Source: Pseudomonadales bacterium | GTDB lineage: Bacteria; Pseudomonadota; Gammaproteobacteria; Pseudomonadales; Pseudohongiellaceae | Assembly: GCA_024234395.1 (NCBI GenBank) | Contig: JACKOH010000001.1 | Span: 1,507,001-1,571,000 of the forward strand | Direction of reading: 5' to 3' | DNA length: 64,000 nt | In this document: piece after piece, positions 16,892 to 25,822 of the stretch | Layout of the letters: each line of letters begins with the position of its first letter | How positions within the stretch are numbered: position 1 is the stretch's first letter | Notes under the pieces: model-generated | Database searches by the model: none | What the model was told of the DNA's origin: nothing | What the model saw: only the letters and a program-made list of their open reading frames with translations | Translations under genes and position numbers: made by a program

Positions 16892-18067
16892 ATGTCGATT
16901 CACAAACTCACTCCGCGTAAGGTGGCGACTGCTGGACCAGGTAAGTACGAGGACGGAGGAGGTCTTCGGCTGGTAGTTTCCAACCATGGTGCAAAGAAAT
17001 GGGTATTGCGTTTCACCATCAACGGTAAGCGCCGAGAGATGGGACTAGGTAGCTTCCCCGATGTAGGGCTTGCCGAGGCACGGGATCTGGCTACCGAGAG
17101 CCGGAAGCTGGCCAAGAAAGGCATCGATCCGATTGCTACAAGGCAGATCGAACAGGAGCAGATTCCCACCTTTACTACCTGTGCGGCCCGTTTTATCCGA
17201 GCACACCGTCGCGGCTGGAAGAACGCCAAGCACGCCCGCCAGTGGGTCAGCACGCTCAAAACCTACGCCCGGCCGGTAGTTGGCACCAAGCTGGTAAACA
17301 CGATCACAACAGAAGATGTGCTTAGCATCCTCTCCCCTATCTGGACCACCAAGACCGAAACTGCCAAGCGTCTACAAGGTAGGATTGAGAACATCCTGGA
17401 CTACGCTGCCGCCCACAAGTACTGCGATCCGTTGAATCCCGCTCGATGGCGTGGACACCTGGACAAACTGCTACCAAAACCCTCGCGGGTAAAAAATGTC
17501 AACCACCACCCCGCTATGCCTCACGATGACGTCCCAGACTTTATGGCCGAATTAGCCGGCAACCGCAGTATATCTTCGTTAGCGCTTAGATTCTTGATAC
17601 TCACTGCCACTCGAACCAGTGAGGTGTTGAATGCGCAGTGGAAAGAAATCGACCTCGGTGCTGGCATCTGGATTATACCTGCTGAACGAATGAAGACCCG
17701 GCGCGAACACCGGGTACCACTTTCAGACACCGCCATGGGCATCCTGGATGCCCTACCCCGTATTGACAACAATCCTCACTTGTTCCCCGGCACTCGTCAC
17801 GGTCAACCCTTATCTAACATGGCTTTGTTGCAATTGATGCGCGGCATGGGCTACAGAGTCAAGGGCATTCGAGGAAACTATGTCCCTCATGGCTTCCGGT
17901 CCAGTTTTAGAGACTGGTCCGGCGAGGTTTCGAGTTTTCCGCGAGACGTGGCGGAAATGGCCTTGGCTCATGTTATCGAAAGCAAAGTTGAAGCCGCGTA
18001 TAGGCGGGGCGACTTGTTCACTAAACGCCGACAAATGATGCAAGAGTGGGCTGAGTACCTCGCCTAA
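16892..18067 (+). CDS. Tyrosine recombinase, P4-type island integrase
   Basis: The 391-residue protein has an N-terminal DUF4102-type arm-binding domain (LTPRKVATAGPGKYEDGGGL, RFTINGKRREMGLGSFPDVG), a core-binding domain and a catalytic domain. Visible catalytic positions are the first Arg (LTATRTSEVLNAQW), the His-x-x-Arg box (HGFRSSFRDW), a His in ALAHVIESKVE and the nucleophile Tyr in AAYRRGD. It would integrate and excise the island at tRNA-Ser. ATG 16892 has a GAGG box at 16880; a frame extension to 16832 lacks one. The gene reads inward from the left attachment site and looks intact. Confidence 0.93.
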   Translation: MSIHKLTPRKVATAGPGKYEDGGGLRLVVSNHGAKKWVLRFTINGKRREMGLGSFPDVGLAEARDLATESRKLAKKGIDPIATRQIEQEQIPTFTTCAARFIRAHRRGWKNAKHARQWVSTLKTYARPVVGTKLVNTITTEDVLSILSPIWTTKTETAKRLQGRIENILDYAAAHKYCDPLNPARWRGHLDKLLPKPSRVKNVNHHPAMPHDDVPDFMAELAGNRSISSLALRFLILTATRTSEVLNAQWKEIDLGAGIWIIPAERMKTRREHRVPLSDTAMGILDALPRIDNNPHLFPGTRHGQPLSNMALLQLMRGMGYRVKGIRGNYVPHGFRSSFRDWSGEVSSFPRDVAEMALAHVIESKVEAAYRRGDLFTKRRQMMQEWAEYLA

Positions 18068-18159
18068 TTCAACGCTGGCGCAGAGATCGTTCCGATTGGG
18101 TTCTACCCCGATTATACGGACACTTCAAAGAAGCCTCATAATAGGCGAAAGGAGTGATT

Positions 18160-18315
18160 ATGTCGAAGAGAAGAAAGTACAGCCCCGAGTTTAAGCAAGG
18201 GGCGGTGGAGCAAGTCCGTCAGCCCGGCGTAAGCTGTGCTCAGATAGCCCGTGAGTTGGGTGTTACGCCCAATTTTGTTGATTGCCGTCCAAAATTGACC
18301 CACTTTGAGGGATAA
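18160..18315 (+). pseudogene. IS3-family OrfA fragment with foreign junction
   Basis: The reading frame starts MSKRRKYSPEFKQGAVEQV and continues into ARELGVTPN, the helix-turn-helix N-terminus of an IS3-family OrfA. It has a GAAAGGAG box and a typical IS left end upstream. After residue 38 the sequence switches to FVDCRPKLTHFEG and a stop. That part does not belong to OrfA; it resembles the end of a different insertion sequence (CCGTCCAAAATTGACCCACT). This is a scar of successive insertions. Confidence 0.75.
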
Positions 18316-18400
18316 TTTCCATCAAAAACTGACCCACTGATTCAACTACCCTGTTCATTTTTTGAGCGGGGTATCAAGGAGTGTGAACCGGCTACCAGGC

Positions 18401-18547
18401 TTAAAGCTTAAAGTCCACATCGATAGTGAACACTTTCGCGGCTCCATCAAACCGCGCTTCCTTTACATACCACGGCGGGCATACACCCAGCTCTGTTTCA
18501 AAAAGCTTCTCAGATTGCATGGCTTCCGTCGGGTCCTTAAGCTGCAT
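18401..18547 (-). pseudogene. ISL3-family transposase N-terminal fragment
   Basis: The 48-codon minus-strand frame reads MQLKDPTEAMQSEKLFETEL and continues with GVCPPWYVKEARFDGAAKVF. The pattern LFE..LG..PPWYV....FD....L.I.IDF is the start of ISL3-family (IS204/IS1001/IS1165) transposases. A stop follows DVDFKL, so only the N-terminus survives. It is short and lies between other IS scars. Confidence 0.65.
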
Positions 18548-18644
18548 TCTCGACGGAAACACTTTTGCACTGCCCACTCATATTTCAAAAGAGGCAAAAT
18601 CAACAATGCACTCATCTATGCATGAAATATCTTGCCAATCGTCG

Positions 18645-19103
18645 CTATTCTTTCCCAATAGCGATTGAAGCGTATATAGAGTACCCAAAAAAACTCAAGA
18701 TGTAGAGCCAATAGACTACAAACGTCAGTAACCACAATAACAGAACCCATCCATTAGATTGCGATAGACTCAATCGAAAGGAAGTGACTTCAACAGTCAA
18801 CAAGTAAATAGCTTGCAAAATTAATGCAAGAAATACTGCGGTAACATCCAACTTACTTAATGGCTTGTGAATTCGTACCAAAGAAGTTAATACTAGAATG
18901 CTAGACAGAAATATTCCCACAACAGCGAAAAGCTCGTCATTACTCCCAGCACTGTACAATTCTGTAACTCTCATCACCTCGGAAGACTCTTCATTGTAAA
19001 AGTACAGAGCTCCGTATACGACAAATAGAATACTCGTGGATAACTGAACTCCAGATAATATAAATATTGCGGTTCTGAACTTATTATTACTTAATAAATT
19101 CAT
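18645..19103 (-). CDS. Four-helix membrane protein, candidate immunity protein for Rhs toxin
   Basis: The 152-residue product has four predicted membrane helices (TAIFILSGVQLSTSILFVVYG; AVVGIFLSSILVLTSLV; VTAVFLALILQAIYLLTVE; WVLLLWLLTFVVYWLYILSF) and no enzymatic motif. Its ATG overlaps the stop of the Rhs C-terminal gene as ATGA, so translation is coupled to the toxin. That arrangement, right after a variable Rhs C-terminus, is the standard one for polymorphic-toxin immunity genes. A multi-pass membrane immunity protein would suit a toxin acting in the envelope or periplasm. I recognise no family; the role is inferred from position. Confidence 0.6.
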   Translation of the reverse strand: MNLLSNNKFRTAIFILSGVQLSTSILFVVYGALYFYNEESSEVMRVTELYSAGSNDELFAVVGIFLSSILVLTSLVRIHKPLSKLDVTAVFLALILQAIYLLTVEVTSFRLSLSQSNGWVLLLWLLTFVVYWLYILSFFGYSIYASIAIGKE

Positions 19104-20875
19104 CTCAATGCCTCGGCAATTTCGTCTTGAAAACCCCATGACCTTCTTGATACGTCAGATCCAATAACGATAGGTAAGCTGTTAATTAAATTGTCGATTC
19201 CTGCATTGTGCCCAAAAGTTGCTTCTTGTAAAGTCACAGATCGTCCTAGTTTTGATTCAAAACTAGCTATATTAAGAGCGATAAGTTCAATTGACTTTTC
19301 GTCACTGCCAAGCGCTCGTAAGATTTGAAAGCGTTCAATATAACTCATCGTTTCGACATTAAATCCCATGATCCTTGCTGCAGTATTTACATCCATATTA
19401 GCCAATCCCACTGTCACACTATTTGCTCCTCCCACGGCTAAAGGCCATGCTGGAACGTTCCGTGCTGTTGCCCATATGCCATTGAGTCTTTCTTGATAGA
19501 TAATGCTTGCCACATACTGCGGATTCACGCCAGCCGATTCGGATACACTCAGTATTACATCTCGATACTTCCTGATAAGATTTAATGCACCTTCTGCCGC
19601 GACAGCATCACTACTGGCTAATATACTGGGGATTGACTCAGTATCAAAATCACCCGGACTATCATCTCCATAAATAATAGGCTGCGACGGCCCCAGGTCT
19701 ATATAGCCCGAGAAATTCTCATTTGCTGAAGATAAGTCCGTACTGCCACCAGTACTACTGGTAAACAAGTCAAACGTCCCTGCCAATGAATTGATTATGT
19801 CCGCCATAAGACTGTGTTCAAAGAGAGTCTCATAATATACCTGCTGCATTCCATAAAAAATGGATTGGTAACCAGTATTATCAAACATGTCTATGCGTGA
19901 GCTGTTTGCCTCAAAACTATTAAAACCCGTTGGATCGATTCGTGTCCCTGGGTTATTTCGAACATAGGTTAATCGATTTAATGTCTGGGAGTTGAACATA
20001 TCCGGAATTGTCGGATCTGCCGACATAAACCGTCCCACCTCAGGGTCATAAATCCTGGCATTCATGTTGATGAGATGAATCCCATTTACGCCACCAGGCA
20101 AGTGTTGGTGGTCCGTGTACCCCCTGGTTGTCGGGGCTGTAATTGCCCCGGTCGGATCTTCAGTGCCGTTGGGGTTTCGCCTTCTTCCCCACACATCATA
20201 GGCAAGGTTCTGCACGATGCTGCCACTGCTGTCCGTAACGACGGTAACCGATCGCTCATGATCAGCGACAAATCCTTGAAAAGTGGTTGAGCTGGGAGAC
20301 GTCTTCTTGGTTCTTACGCCTACCCTCTCACCATCCGCAAATAGGTAATCATTGAAAGTACCCCCGTCACTTGTGAGATATTCTGACTGAACGCCTGCGA
20401 TTGGGTCGTTCAGAAAACGCGTGACGATTGAGCCGTCACTCTGCTTTATCCGTTGATGCTCGGCGTCATACACAAACGAAACTGTCAATGACCCTTCGGT
20501 GATGGAGGTAACCCTGTTGAAAGCAGTCCAAGTCACCGAGCGACCAGCACCTGAGGTCATATTGCCGTTATCATCATAGGAAAATGTAGGATTGGTCACT
20601 CCGTTGACAACACCAGTGATCGAACTTACCGAATAGGGCTTGGCGCTTCCTGGTGTCGGGTACGAATAGGAATTGGTGTTAGTTGACCCCAAGCGTGTCT
20701 TGCTAGTAATGTTGCCAACATCGTCGTAGGTCACGCTGCGAGTTGTACCGCCGATAGTTGCACCAGTCATCCTATTCATTGCGTCAAATGAAAATGATTC
20801 AGTAACGCTCTGATTAAGGTCTTGCCGCTGAGTGAGATTTCCGAGCTTGTCGTAAGTAAACGTCAAATCAGCAAT
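19100..20875 (-). pseudogene. Rhs/YD-repeat polymorphic toxin, C-terminal part, cut by IS3
   Basis: YD repeats (FTYDKLGNLTQRQ, YDDVGNITSK, YDDNGNMTSG) lead into the Rhs core (NARIYDPEVGRFMSADPTIP, LNRLTYVRNNPGTRIDPTGF), the usual boundary before a toxin tip. The last 270 or so residues are the variable tip. It contains ASIIYQERLNGIW and SVTVGLANMDVNTAARIM, reminiscent of lysozyme/lytic-transglycosylase folds (an early Glu, then a GL.....A helix). That enzyme assignment is tentative. The frame runs without a stop to the IS3 insertion at 20876 and continues beyond it at 22196, so the original gene was longer and is now split. A membrane immunity candidate follows with ATGA overlap. Confidence 0.8.
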
Positions 20876-20927
20876 TGAATCGCCCCGGGTTTACCGGAGG
20901 GTCTAATTCTTGAGAGGATAGACCCCT

Positions 20928-21251
20928 ATGAAGAAAGGAACAAGATATTCACCAGAGTACCGAGAACGCGCTGTTCGGATGCTGTTTGAACAGCAGGATC
21001 AACACAGCTCGCAATGGGCAGCGATTAATTCAATAGCCGCAAAGGTTGGTTGTACGCCTGAGACGTTACGTAAGTGGGTCAAGCAGGCAGAGATCGATCA
21101 AGGCAAGCGAGACGGCTTAACTAGCGCAGATCGAGATCGGCTTAAGGAACTGGAACGGGAAAACCGAGAGCTTAAGCAAGCCAACGAGATTTTGCGCAAG
21201 GCATCAGCTTTTTTCGCCCAGGCGGAGCTCGACCGCCGACCAAAGAAATGA
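20928..21251 (+). CDS. IS3-family transposase OrfA
   Basis: The 107-residue DNA-binding subunit has an N-terminal helix-turn-helix (YSPEYRERAVRMLFEQ ... KVGCTPETLRKWVKQAE) and a leucine-zipper-like region (LKELERENRELKQANEILRK). Both are typical of IS3-family OrfA. Its TGA overlaps the ATG of orfB (ATGA). A TTTTTTC run near the 3' end might permit frameshifting to the OrfAB fusion, but this was not established. It appears complete. Confidence 0.93.
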   Translation: MKKGTRYSPEYRERAVRMLFEQQDQHSSQWAAINSIAAKVGCTPETLRKWVKQAEIDQGKRDGLTSADRDRLKELERENRELKQANEILRKASAFFAQAELDRRPKK

Positions 21252-22156
21252 TTGCCTTTGTCGATGCTCACAAAGAACAGTACGGAATCGAGCCAATGTG
21301 TAAGCAGTTGCCGATAGCTGTCTCAACTTACTATGAGCATAAAGACCGGGAATCTGATCCAGACAAAGAGTCCAACCTATCAATACGGGACCGTCACCTG
21401 AAGCCCGAGATCCAGCGCGTGTGGGACGAGAATCAGCAAGTGTATGGCGTCAGAAAGGTCTGGCGACAAATGAAGCGCGAGGGTTTCGTTATTGCCCGTT
21501 GCACGGTAGAACGATTGATGAAGCAGCTTGGTATCCAGGGTGTAAGCCGTGGTGGTGCCAAGTGCTGGACCACAATCAGCGATGACAGCCAGGACCGGCC
21601 CTCTGATCTGGTAAACCGTCAGTTCGTTGCTGAGCGGCCTAACCAGCTTTGGGTAGCGGACATTACGTTCGTAGCCACTTGGTCAGGGTTTGTCTATGTG
21701 GCGTTCGTGGTAGATGTCTATGCACGCGCTATCGTCGGCTGGAAGGTAAGCCGATCACTTAAAACAGAACTGGTACTGGATGCCCTGGAACAAGCAATCT
21801 GGGCCAGGAAGGAGACTGACAACCTGATCCACCACAGCGACCGTGGCAGCCAGTACCTATCGATCCGTTACAGTGACCGCCTGGCAGAAGCCGGCATCGA
21901 ATCCTCGGTCGGCTCTGTGGGTGACTCCTATGACAACGCGCTGGCCGAAACGATCAATGGCCTCTACAAAACAGAGGTCATTCGCAATCCCAAACGGGGA
22001 CCTTGGAAGACTATCGACGACGTGGAATACGCTACCCTGGAATGGGTCGAGTGGTTTAACAACAGGCGGCTGCTGGAACCGATTGGAAATATTCCGCCAG
22101 CGGAATACGAAAAGCAGTACTATGACAAAATTGAAGAGTCTGCCATGGCGGCATGA
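21248..22156 (+). CDS. IS3-family transposase OrfB (DDE integrase domain)
   Basis: The 302-residue catalytic subunit begins with the HTH_21-like region (RVWDENQQVYGVRKVWRQMK) and then the rve integrase core. The DDE residues are visible: first Asp in LWVADITFVATW, second in HHSDRGSQYLS, Glu in DNALAETINGLYKTE. The C-terminal end (WFNNRRLLEPIGNIPPAEYE) is also canonical. The protein appears full length, so this element may still be active. Confidence 0.94.
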   Translation: MIAFVDAHKEQYGIEPMCKQLPIAVSTYYEHKDRESDPDKESNLSIRDRHLKPEIQRVWDENQQVYGVRKVWRQMKREGFVIARCTVERLMKQLGIQGVSRGGAKCWTTISDDSQDRPSDLVNRQFVAERPNQLWVADITFVATWSGFVYVAFVVDVYARAIVGWKVSRSLKTELVLDALEQAIWARKETDNLIHHSDRGSQYLSIRYSDRLAEAGIESSVGSVGDSYDNALAETINGLYKTEVIRNPKRGPWKTIDDVEYATLEWVEWFNNRRLLEPIGNIPPAEYEKQYYDKIEESAMAA

Positions 22157-22195
22157 CTCAAACTAAACGCCCTCCGATTTTCCCGGGGCAATTCA

Positions 22196-22256
22196 AATGG
22201 CATTGGACGCTCCTGCTTCTACGCTTGTAATCCGACCATACACATCGAAAGTTCGA
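22196..22256 (-). pseudogene. Rhs gene fragment upstream of the IS3 insertion
   Basis: The minus strand reads YTIDRTFDVYGRITSVEAGA, then SNAI, in frame with ADLTFTYDKLGN on the other side of the IS3 element. This is the same gene as the 19100-20875 part. On its upstream side it runs straight into the N-terminus of another transposase, so the 5' bulk of the Rhs gene was lost. Confidence 0.75.
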
Positions 22257-22313
22257 TCAATGGTATACTTTGGCCTTAAATTCAGGTGAATGATTGCGTC
22301 TTGGTCTTCTCAT
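22257..22313 (-). pseudogene. Transposase OrfA N-terminal stub
   Basis: MRRPRRNHSPEFKAKV is the typical start of an IS3-family OrfA that differs from the intact copy nearby. Only 18 codons remain, ending YH and a stop where the sequence changes to Rhs coding DNA. It marks the breakpoint that truncated the Rhs gene. Confidence 0.7.
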
Positions 22314-22526
22314 GGTTTCGCTCCTGAGCAGATTGCTCATAATGGCGGAACCACTTAGCAGAGTCCAATTCCTGTCCAATCAGAGGGGTCCATTACTCTT
22401 CGACTTGTTACGATTACTGGATCTGTCGGCTTCGCCAACCACTTGGAAACTATTTGAACCAATTTCAACATATTTAGCGATTTAATTGCACGCCGTGTCG
22501 AAACGGAAAGACGAAAAGCAACTCTG

Positions 22527-22607
22527 TGTCAAGGTTGAAGAACCTGAAATGGCGGCGTGGCTCAAACCAAACGCTCTCAGATGTTCCCGAAGCGTTTCAG
22601 GGTAAGC
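22527..22607 (+). mobile_element. 3'-end remnant of a second IS3-family copy
   Basis: The stretch from GTTGAAGAACCTGAAATGGC to about 22607 is a diverged version of the right end of the intact IS3 element (AATTGAAGAGTCTGCCATGG and onward), including the end of orfB (PEMAAWLKPN against SAMAA) and the terminal repeat. It is too short to be active and shows that a related copy once lay here. Confidence 0.65.
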
Positions 22608-22619
22608 ACAAAGCGGAAG

Positions 22620-23171
22620 TCAACATGAAGGGCTGGATTGAAAAATACGAATACCATTCTGGTCTTCTCTAAGGTGCAAAATGTTTTGAAATGGGAACAT
22701 AGTTATTTTCATATAGATTGTGAAAACCAATATACCGCCTGTTAAGGTCAGATTTGCCCAACCAGAGACTGGATCAATCTGAACTAAAACTAAGCTATCT
22801 AGTGCACGTATAAACATAATTAGGATAAACAAAAGATACGCAATAGCGTTAGGCTTAAACATAAAGTAAATAATTCCAACTTGAAAAAGAAAAACAATAG
22901 TCAACAGTGCCAATAAAGCAATTGACAAAGTAGCTGCACCAGTTTGCATTAAAGCACCAAAATAATTTAAAACTACTAATAAAAAAGAAACCCCTACTAG
23001 CACGTTATTCATGATTTTGTGCTTAAGGTAGTGACACCTATCAGGGTACATGGCCAAGTACTTCGCACCTCTATTGGGATTCCCTCCTTGCATGCAAAAT
23101 TTGTTGAAAGCATCTATTTTTGACTTTCCGGTCTGATATTCTTTCTTTAGCTCTTTAAAGGTATTTGACAT
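22620..23171 (-). CDS. Hypothetical membrane protein, immunity-like
   Basis: The 183-residue protein has a soluble N-terminal part (TFKELKKEYQTGKSKIDAFN, then Cys-rich KFCMQGGNPNRGAKYLAMY) and four predicted membrane helices (NNVLVGVSFLLVVLNYFGAL; LSIALLALLTIVFLFQVGII; AIAYLLFILIMFIRALDSL; LTLTGGILVFTIYMKI). ATG 23171 is used; a TTG four codons upstream is the only alternative. The AT-rich composition differs from the core genes. Its place beside a broken Rhs locus suggests an orphan immunity protein, but I recognise no family. The C-terminus lies next to an IS scar and may be altered. Confidence 0.55.
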   Translation of the reverse strand: MSNTFKELKKEYQTGKSKIDAFNKFCMQGGNPNRGAKYLAMYPDRCHYLKHKIMNNVLVGVSFLLVVLNYFGALMQTGAATLSIALLALLTIVFLFQVGIIYFMFKPNAIAYLLFILIMFIRALDSLVLVQIDPVSGWANLTLTGGILVFTIYMKITMFPFQNILHLREDQNGIRIFQSSPSC

Positions 23172-23270
23172 AAATAAATTCAATTGATAAAGGCGAAATT
23201 CAATGGGTTAATTTTAAAATTCCTGAGGCATGTATGATCCTCCGGACTATCAGTTATTCCATATTTTATT

Positions 23271-23705
23271 TTACTGCTTGCGGAGTTGTCTGTGTATTTG
23301 AATTTGAATCATTGCCACAATACTCACAATCCAAGCTGCAATTAAAAAAATAACTATATTCGTACTATAACTGAAATGCGCGAAATCATATACTAGCCTC
23401 TCATCTACACGCAGCTCCATGAGACTTCTCCGATTGAAGTAAGCTCTTACAAAACTACCTTTAGAATGCTCAGATATTGAATAATCACACCTTTGATTAG
23501 GAACCAATGCATCAACTACGATCTCTTCTTGTAAGTAAAACTTGTAGTAAGCTCGGGATTTTCTTGAAAGACACGACACATTGACAATCTTGCCCTCTAC
23601 CAATGTAATGGAGCCCTTAAAGCGATTTATATCAGAAGAAAGGACCAGTTTAGTCGACAACCAAAATAAAATTATTACCGTAAGAAGGTAAAGTAAAACA
23701 CGCAT
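23271..23705 (-). CDS. Hypothetical two-helix membrane protein
   Basis: The 144-residue product has an N-terminal membrane helix (VLLYLLTVIILFWLSTKLVL) and a C-terminal one (IVIFLIAAWIVSIVAMIQI). A mainly beta, two-cysteine periplasmic or cytoplasmic domain lies between them. No motif was recognised. It is AT-rich and lies between the immunity-like gene and IS30, transcribed in the same direction as the Rhs toxin. It may be another Rhs-associated immunity or accessory protein, which is an inference from position only. Confidence 0.5.
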   Translation of the reverse strand: MRVLLYLLTVIILFWLSTKLVLSSDINRFKGSITLVEGKIVNVSCLSRKSRAYYKFYLQEEIVVDALVPNQRCDYSISEHSKGSFVRAYFNRRSLMELRVDERLVYDFAHFSYSTNIVIFLIAAWIVSIVAMIQIQIHRQLRKQ

Positions 23706-23822
23706 TCTAATTAATTGCCTCCCGCATACTAGTATAAGTCAAAGAGAGATTGAAATTTGATCAACGCTTTTCGATGCGAGACCAAATCTTTTTATAGTGT
23801 CTGATATTCAGCTAATTCGTGA

Positions 23823-24882
23823 ATTCAATTTGTAAGTGCAACTCTAGAGAGTTGGTTGGAGGGTAAGCTGCGGTAGCATAGAAAGCTTCTCTCACCGACC
23901 AAAGTTAGAGGAGCACCATGTACACACAGCTCACCCAGGAAGAACGATATCAGATCCACGCACTTTTGAAAGCCGGTTTTGATCAAACTGAAATAGCCAT
24001 GGTCCTAAAACGCCATAAATCCACTATCAGCCGTGAGATCCGCCGCAATAGCGGGCTTCGTGGCTACCGCCCTAAACAGGCGCAGCGATTGACTGATGAA
24101 CGCAAGCAATCCAGGGTCATGCCACGTATCAGTACTTCCAGTTGGTCCACCGTTGTAAGACTTCTTAGAGAGGACTGGAGTCCTGAGAAAATCAGTCTGT
24201 GGCTTAAAGAGGAGTCCAACGTCGCAATCAGTCATGAGTGGATCTACCAGTTTATTCTCCAGGACAAAGCTGCTGGTGGCGAACTCTATCGCCACTTGAG
24301 GTGCCAGAAGCAGCGCCGGAAGCGCTATGGCTCCTATAGCCGACGCGGCCAATTAATAGACCGAATCAGCATTGATGAGCGACCGGCCGTGGTGGATTCC
24401 CGAAGTCGAATTGGTGACTGGGAACTCAATACCATCATCGGCAAAGGTCACAAACAAGCTATCGTCTCTCTCACGGAGCGGAAGTCCCACTACACCCTGA
24501 TCAAGAAAGTTCAGCGAAAGACCGCTCATCTAGTCTCCGATGCCATTATCAGCCTGCTCTCTCCTGTATCCGGCAAGGTCCTCACGCTGACTTCTGATAA
24601 CGGGAAAGAGTTTGCGGAGCACAAGATCATTGCTAACCATCTCGACGCAAAATTTTACTTTGCACACCCCTACGCTTCATGGGAACGGGGACTGAATGAG
24701 AACACTAATGGTCTGATCCGTCAGTACTTCCCCAAAAGCAGAGATTTCGCAACTATCACCCAGAGTGAAATCAACAAGGTTATGGAAAAGCTCAACAACA
24801 GGCCCAGAAAATGTCTTGGTATTAAAACACCCAATCAAGTATTTTTAGGAATCAACCCATCCGTTGCACTAGCGAATTGAAT
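23823..24882 (+). mobile_element. IS30-family element, about 1.06 kb
   Basis: The ends are inverted repeats: ATTCAATTTGTAAGTGCAAC at the left and ATTCAATTCGCTAGTGCAAC, complemented, at the right. One full-length IS30-type transposase fills the interior and its stop codon lies inside the right end. A target duplication could not be assigned with certainty. Confidence 0.85.
23918..24880 (+). CDS. IS30-family transposase
   Basis: The 320-residue protein has the IS30 N-terminal helix-turn-helix (YTQLTQEERYQIHALLKAGF, AMVLKRHKSTISREIRRN). Its DDE catalytic core shows RIGDWELNTIIGKG (first Asp), TLTSDNGKEFAEHK (second Asp) and WERGLNENTNGLIRQYFPKS (Glu). Length and order are normal for the family. 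A GAGGAG box precedes ATG 23918. It appears intact. Confidence 0.95.
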   Translation: MYTQLTQEERYQIHALLKAGFDQTEIAMVLKRHKSTISREIRRNSGLRGYRPKQAQRLTDERKQSRVMPRISTSSWSTVVRLLREDWSPEKISLWLKEESNVAISHEWIYQFILQDKAAGGELYRHLRCQKQRRKRYGSYSRRGQLIDRISIDERPAVVDSRSRIGDWELNTIIGKGHKQAIVSLTERKSHYTLIKKVQRKTAHLVSDAIISLLSPVSGKVLTLTSDNGKEFAEHKIIANHLDAKFYFAHPYASWERGLNENTNGLIRQYFPKSRDFATITQSEINKVMEKLNNRPRKCLGIKTPNQVFLGINPSVALAN

Positions 24883-25198
24883 CCGCGTCTTCTATAAAGA
24901 GCCTCTGTTGTCAGTATACAAAAACTCTCTATTTTTAACACCAGCAACCTTTTGGGAGGACTTTCCTACAGTTGATTGTACCTTTTCTTAAGGTCAACAG
25001 AATGCCACTTGCTCGGATATTTCTGCACTCTCCAATTTTCCAAAGACACTTCATTAACCACTCAAATTCTTGCAAATGGAATCAATAAGATTTATCTCAC
25101 TGCTGTCCCATAACTTTGCATTAGAAAAGGCCTGAATCTCAACAAGTTGGTACAATGGGTGTGCAACCAAACACTGTAATAACAGGGAGATTCAAGCC
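24883..25198. other. Spacer with the left end of an IS4-type remnant
   Basis: No gene is visible in this 316-bp stretch. Around 25101, CTGTCCCATAACTTTGC looks like an IS4-family terminal repeat, so the right part (25100-25198) is the 5' region of the truncated transposase that follows. The left part is AT-rich and unassigned. Confidence 0.45.
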
Positions 25199-25462
25199 TT
25201 GGCAAATCATGATACGGTCTTCGCTCAATTGCTAAAATTAATTCCGAGACATGAATTCGAGTCCCTGGCCAATAAGCACCATCAGGGCCAGAAGCTGCGC
25301 AGAATGACTCGGTGGTCGCAGCACGTTGCTCTTTTCCTGGCTCAGGTTTCCGGCCGCCCGAGTCTGCGCGATATAGTCAGCAACCTCTCTGCCCAGTCAG
25401 CCAAGCTCTATCATCTTGGCAGCGCTCGCGTAACCCGAACATCTTTTATGACAAGTTGCTGA
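25199..25462 (+). pseudogene. IS4-family transposase (DUF4372 type), N-terminal fragment
   Basis: The frame begins ANHDTVFAQLLKLIPRHEFE and continues GQKLRRMTRWSQHVALFLAQ, GRPSLRDIVSNL and KLYHLG. This is the N-terminal DUF4372 domain of IS4-type transposases of about 380 residues. Everything after residue 75 or so is missing, including the DDE core. The start appears to be TTG with GGGAG upstream. It is inactive. Confidence 0.8.
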
Positions 25463-25822
25463 CCGCAATTCGCGGTGATTAATTCTCTATATTTTTTACA
25501 TGCTTGAGCAATTTTCACGATTTGTTCTATTTGAAAGCACTTCATAGCTTTGTAGGAAATATTGCGAAAATACATCGCCCAATAAACACAATCATTTCCC
25601 TTAGCAAAGACAGATTCGCTACATAGAGTTTTCTTAAGCCACGGATCAATCTGAACCGAATTTGTTACAACCTTGGAAGTCGCCAAGGGTTCTCGAAAGT
25701 GATTGCAATTTTACTGTAAAGTACTGCACCCTCTCGGATTAGTCTGGACATAGACAAAACAAACAAGGAGGAACACATGGCCCGGCACTACTCTCCCAGC
25801 AATTTCTTCCGGCAGGTTCCTA

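Larger units (their letters stand above)
20876..22195 (+). mobile_element. Intact IS3-family element (IS51-like group), 1320 bp
   Basis: The terminal inverted repeats are TGAATCGCCCCGGG (left) and TGAATTGCCCCGGG (right, complemented). The 3-bp duplication AAT flanks the element (20873-20875, 22196-22198). It carries orfA and orfB in the usual order and disrupts the Rhs gene. Removing it and one AAT restores the Rhs frame across the junction. Confidence 0.9.

Noticed and set aside
25411..25686. 91-residue minus-strand frame next to the IS4 fragment
   Set aside because: It would need a TTG start without a ribosome site, overlaps the transposase remnant and shows no recognisable domain; chance frame in AT-rich DNA is likelier.
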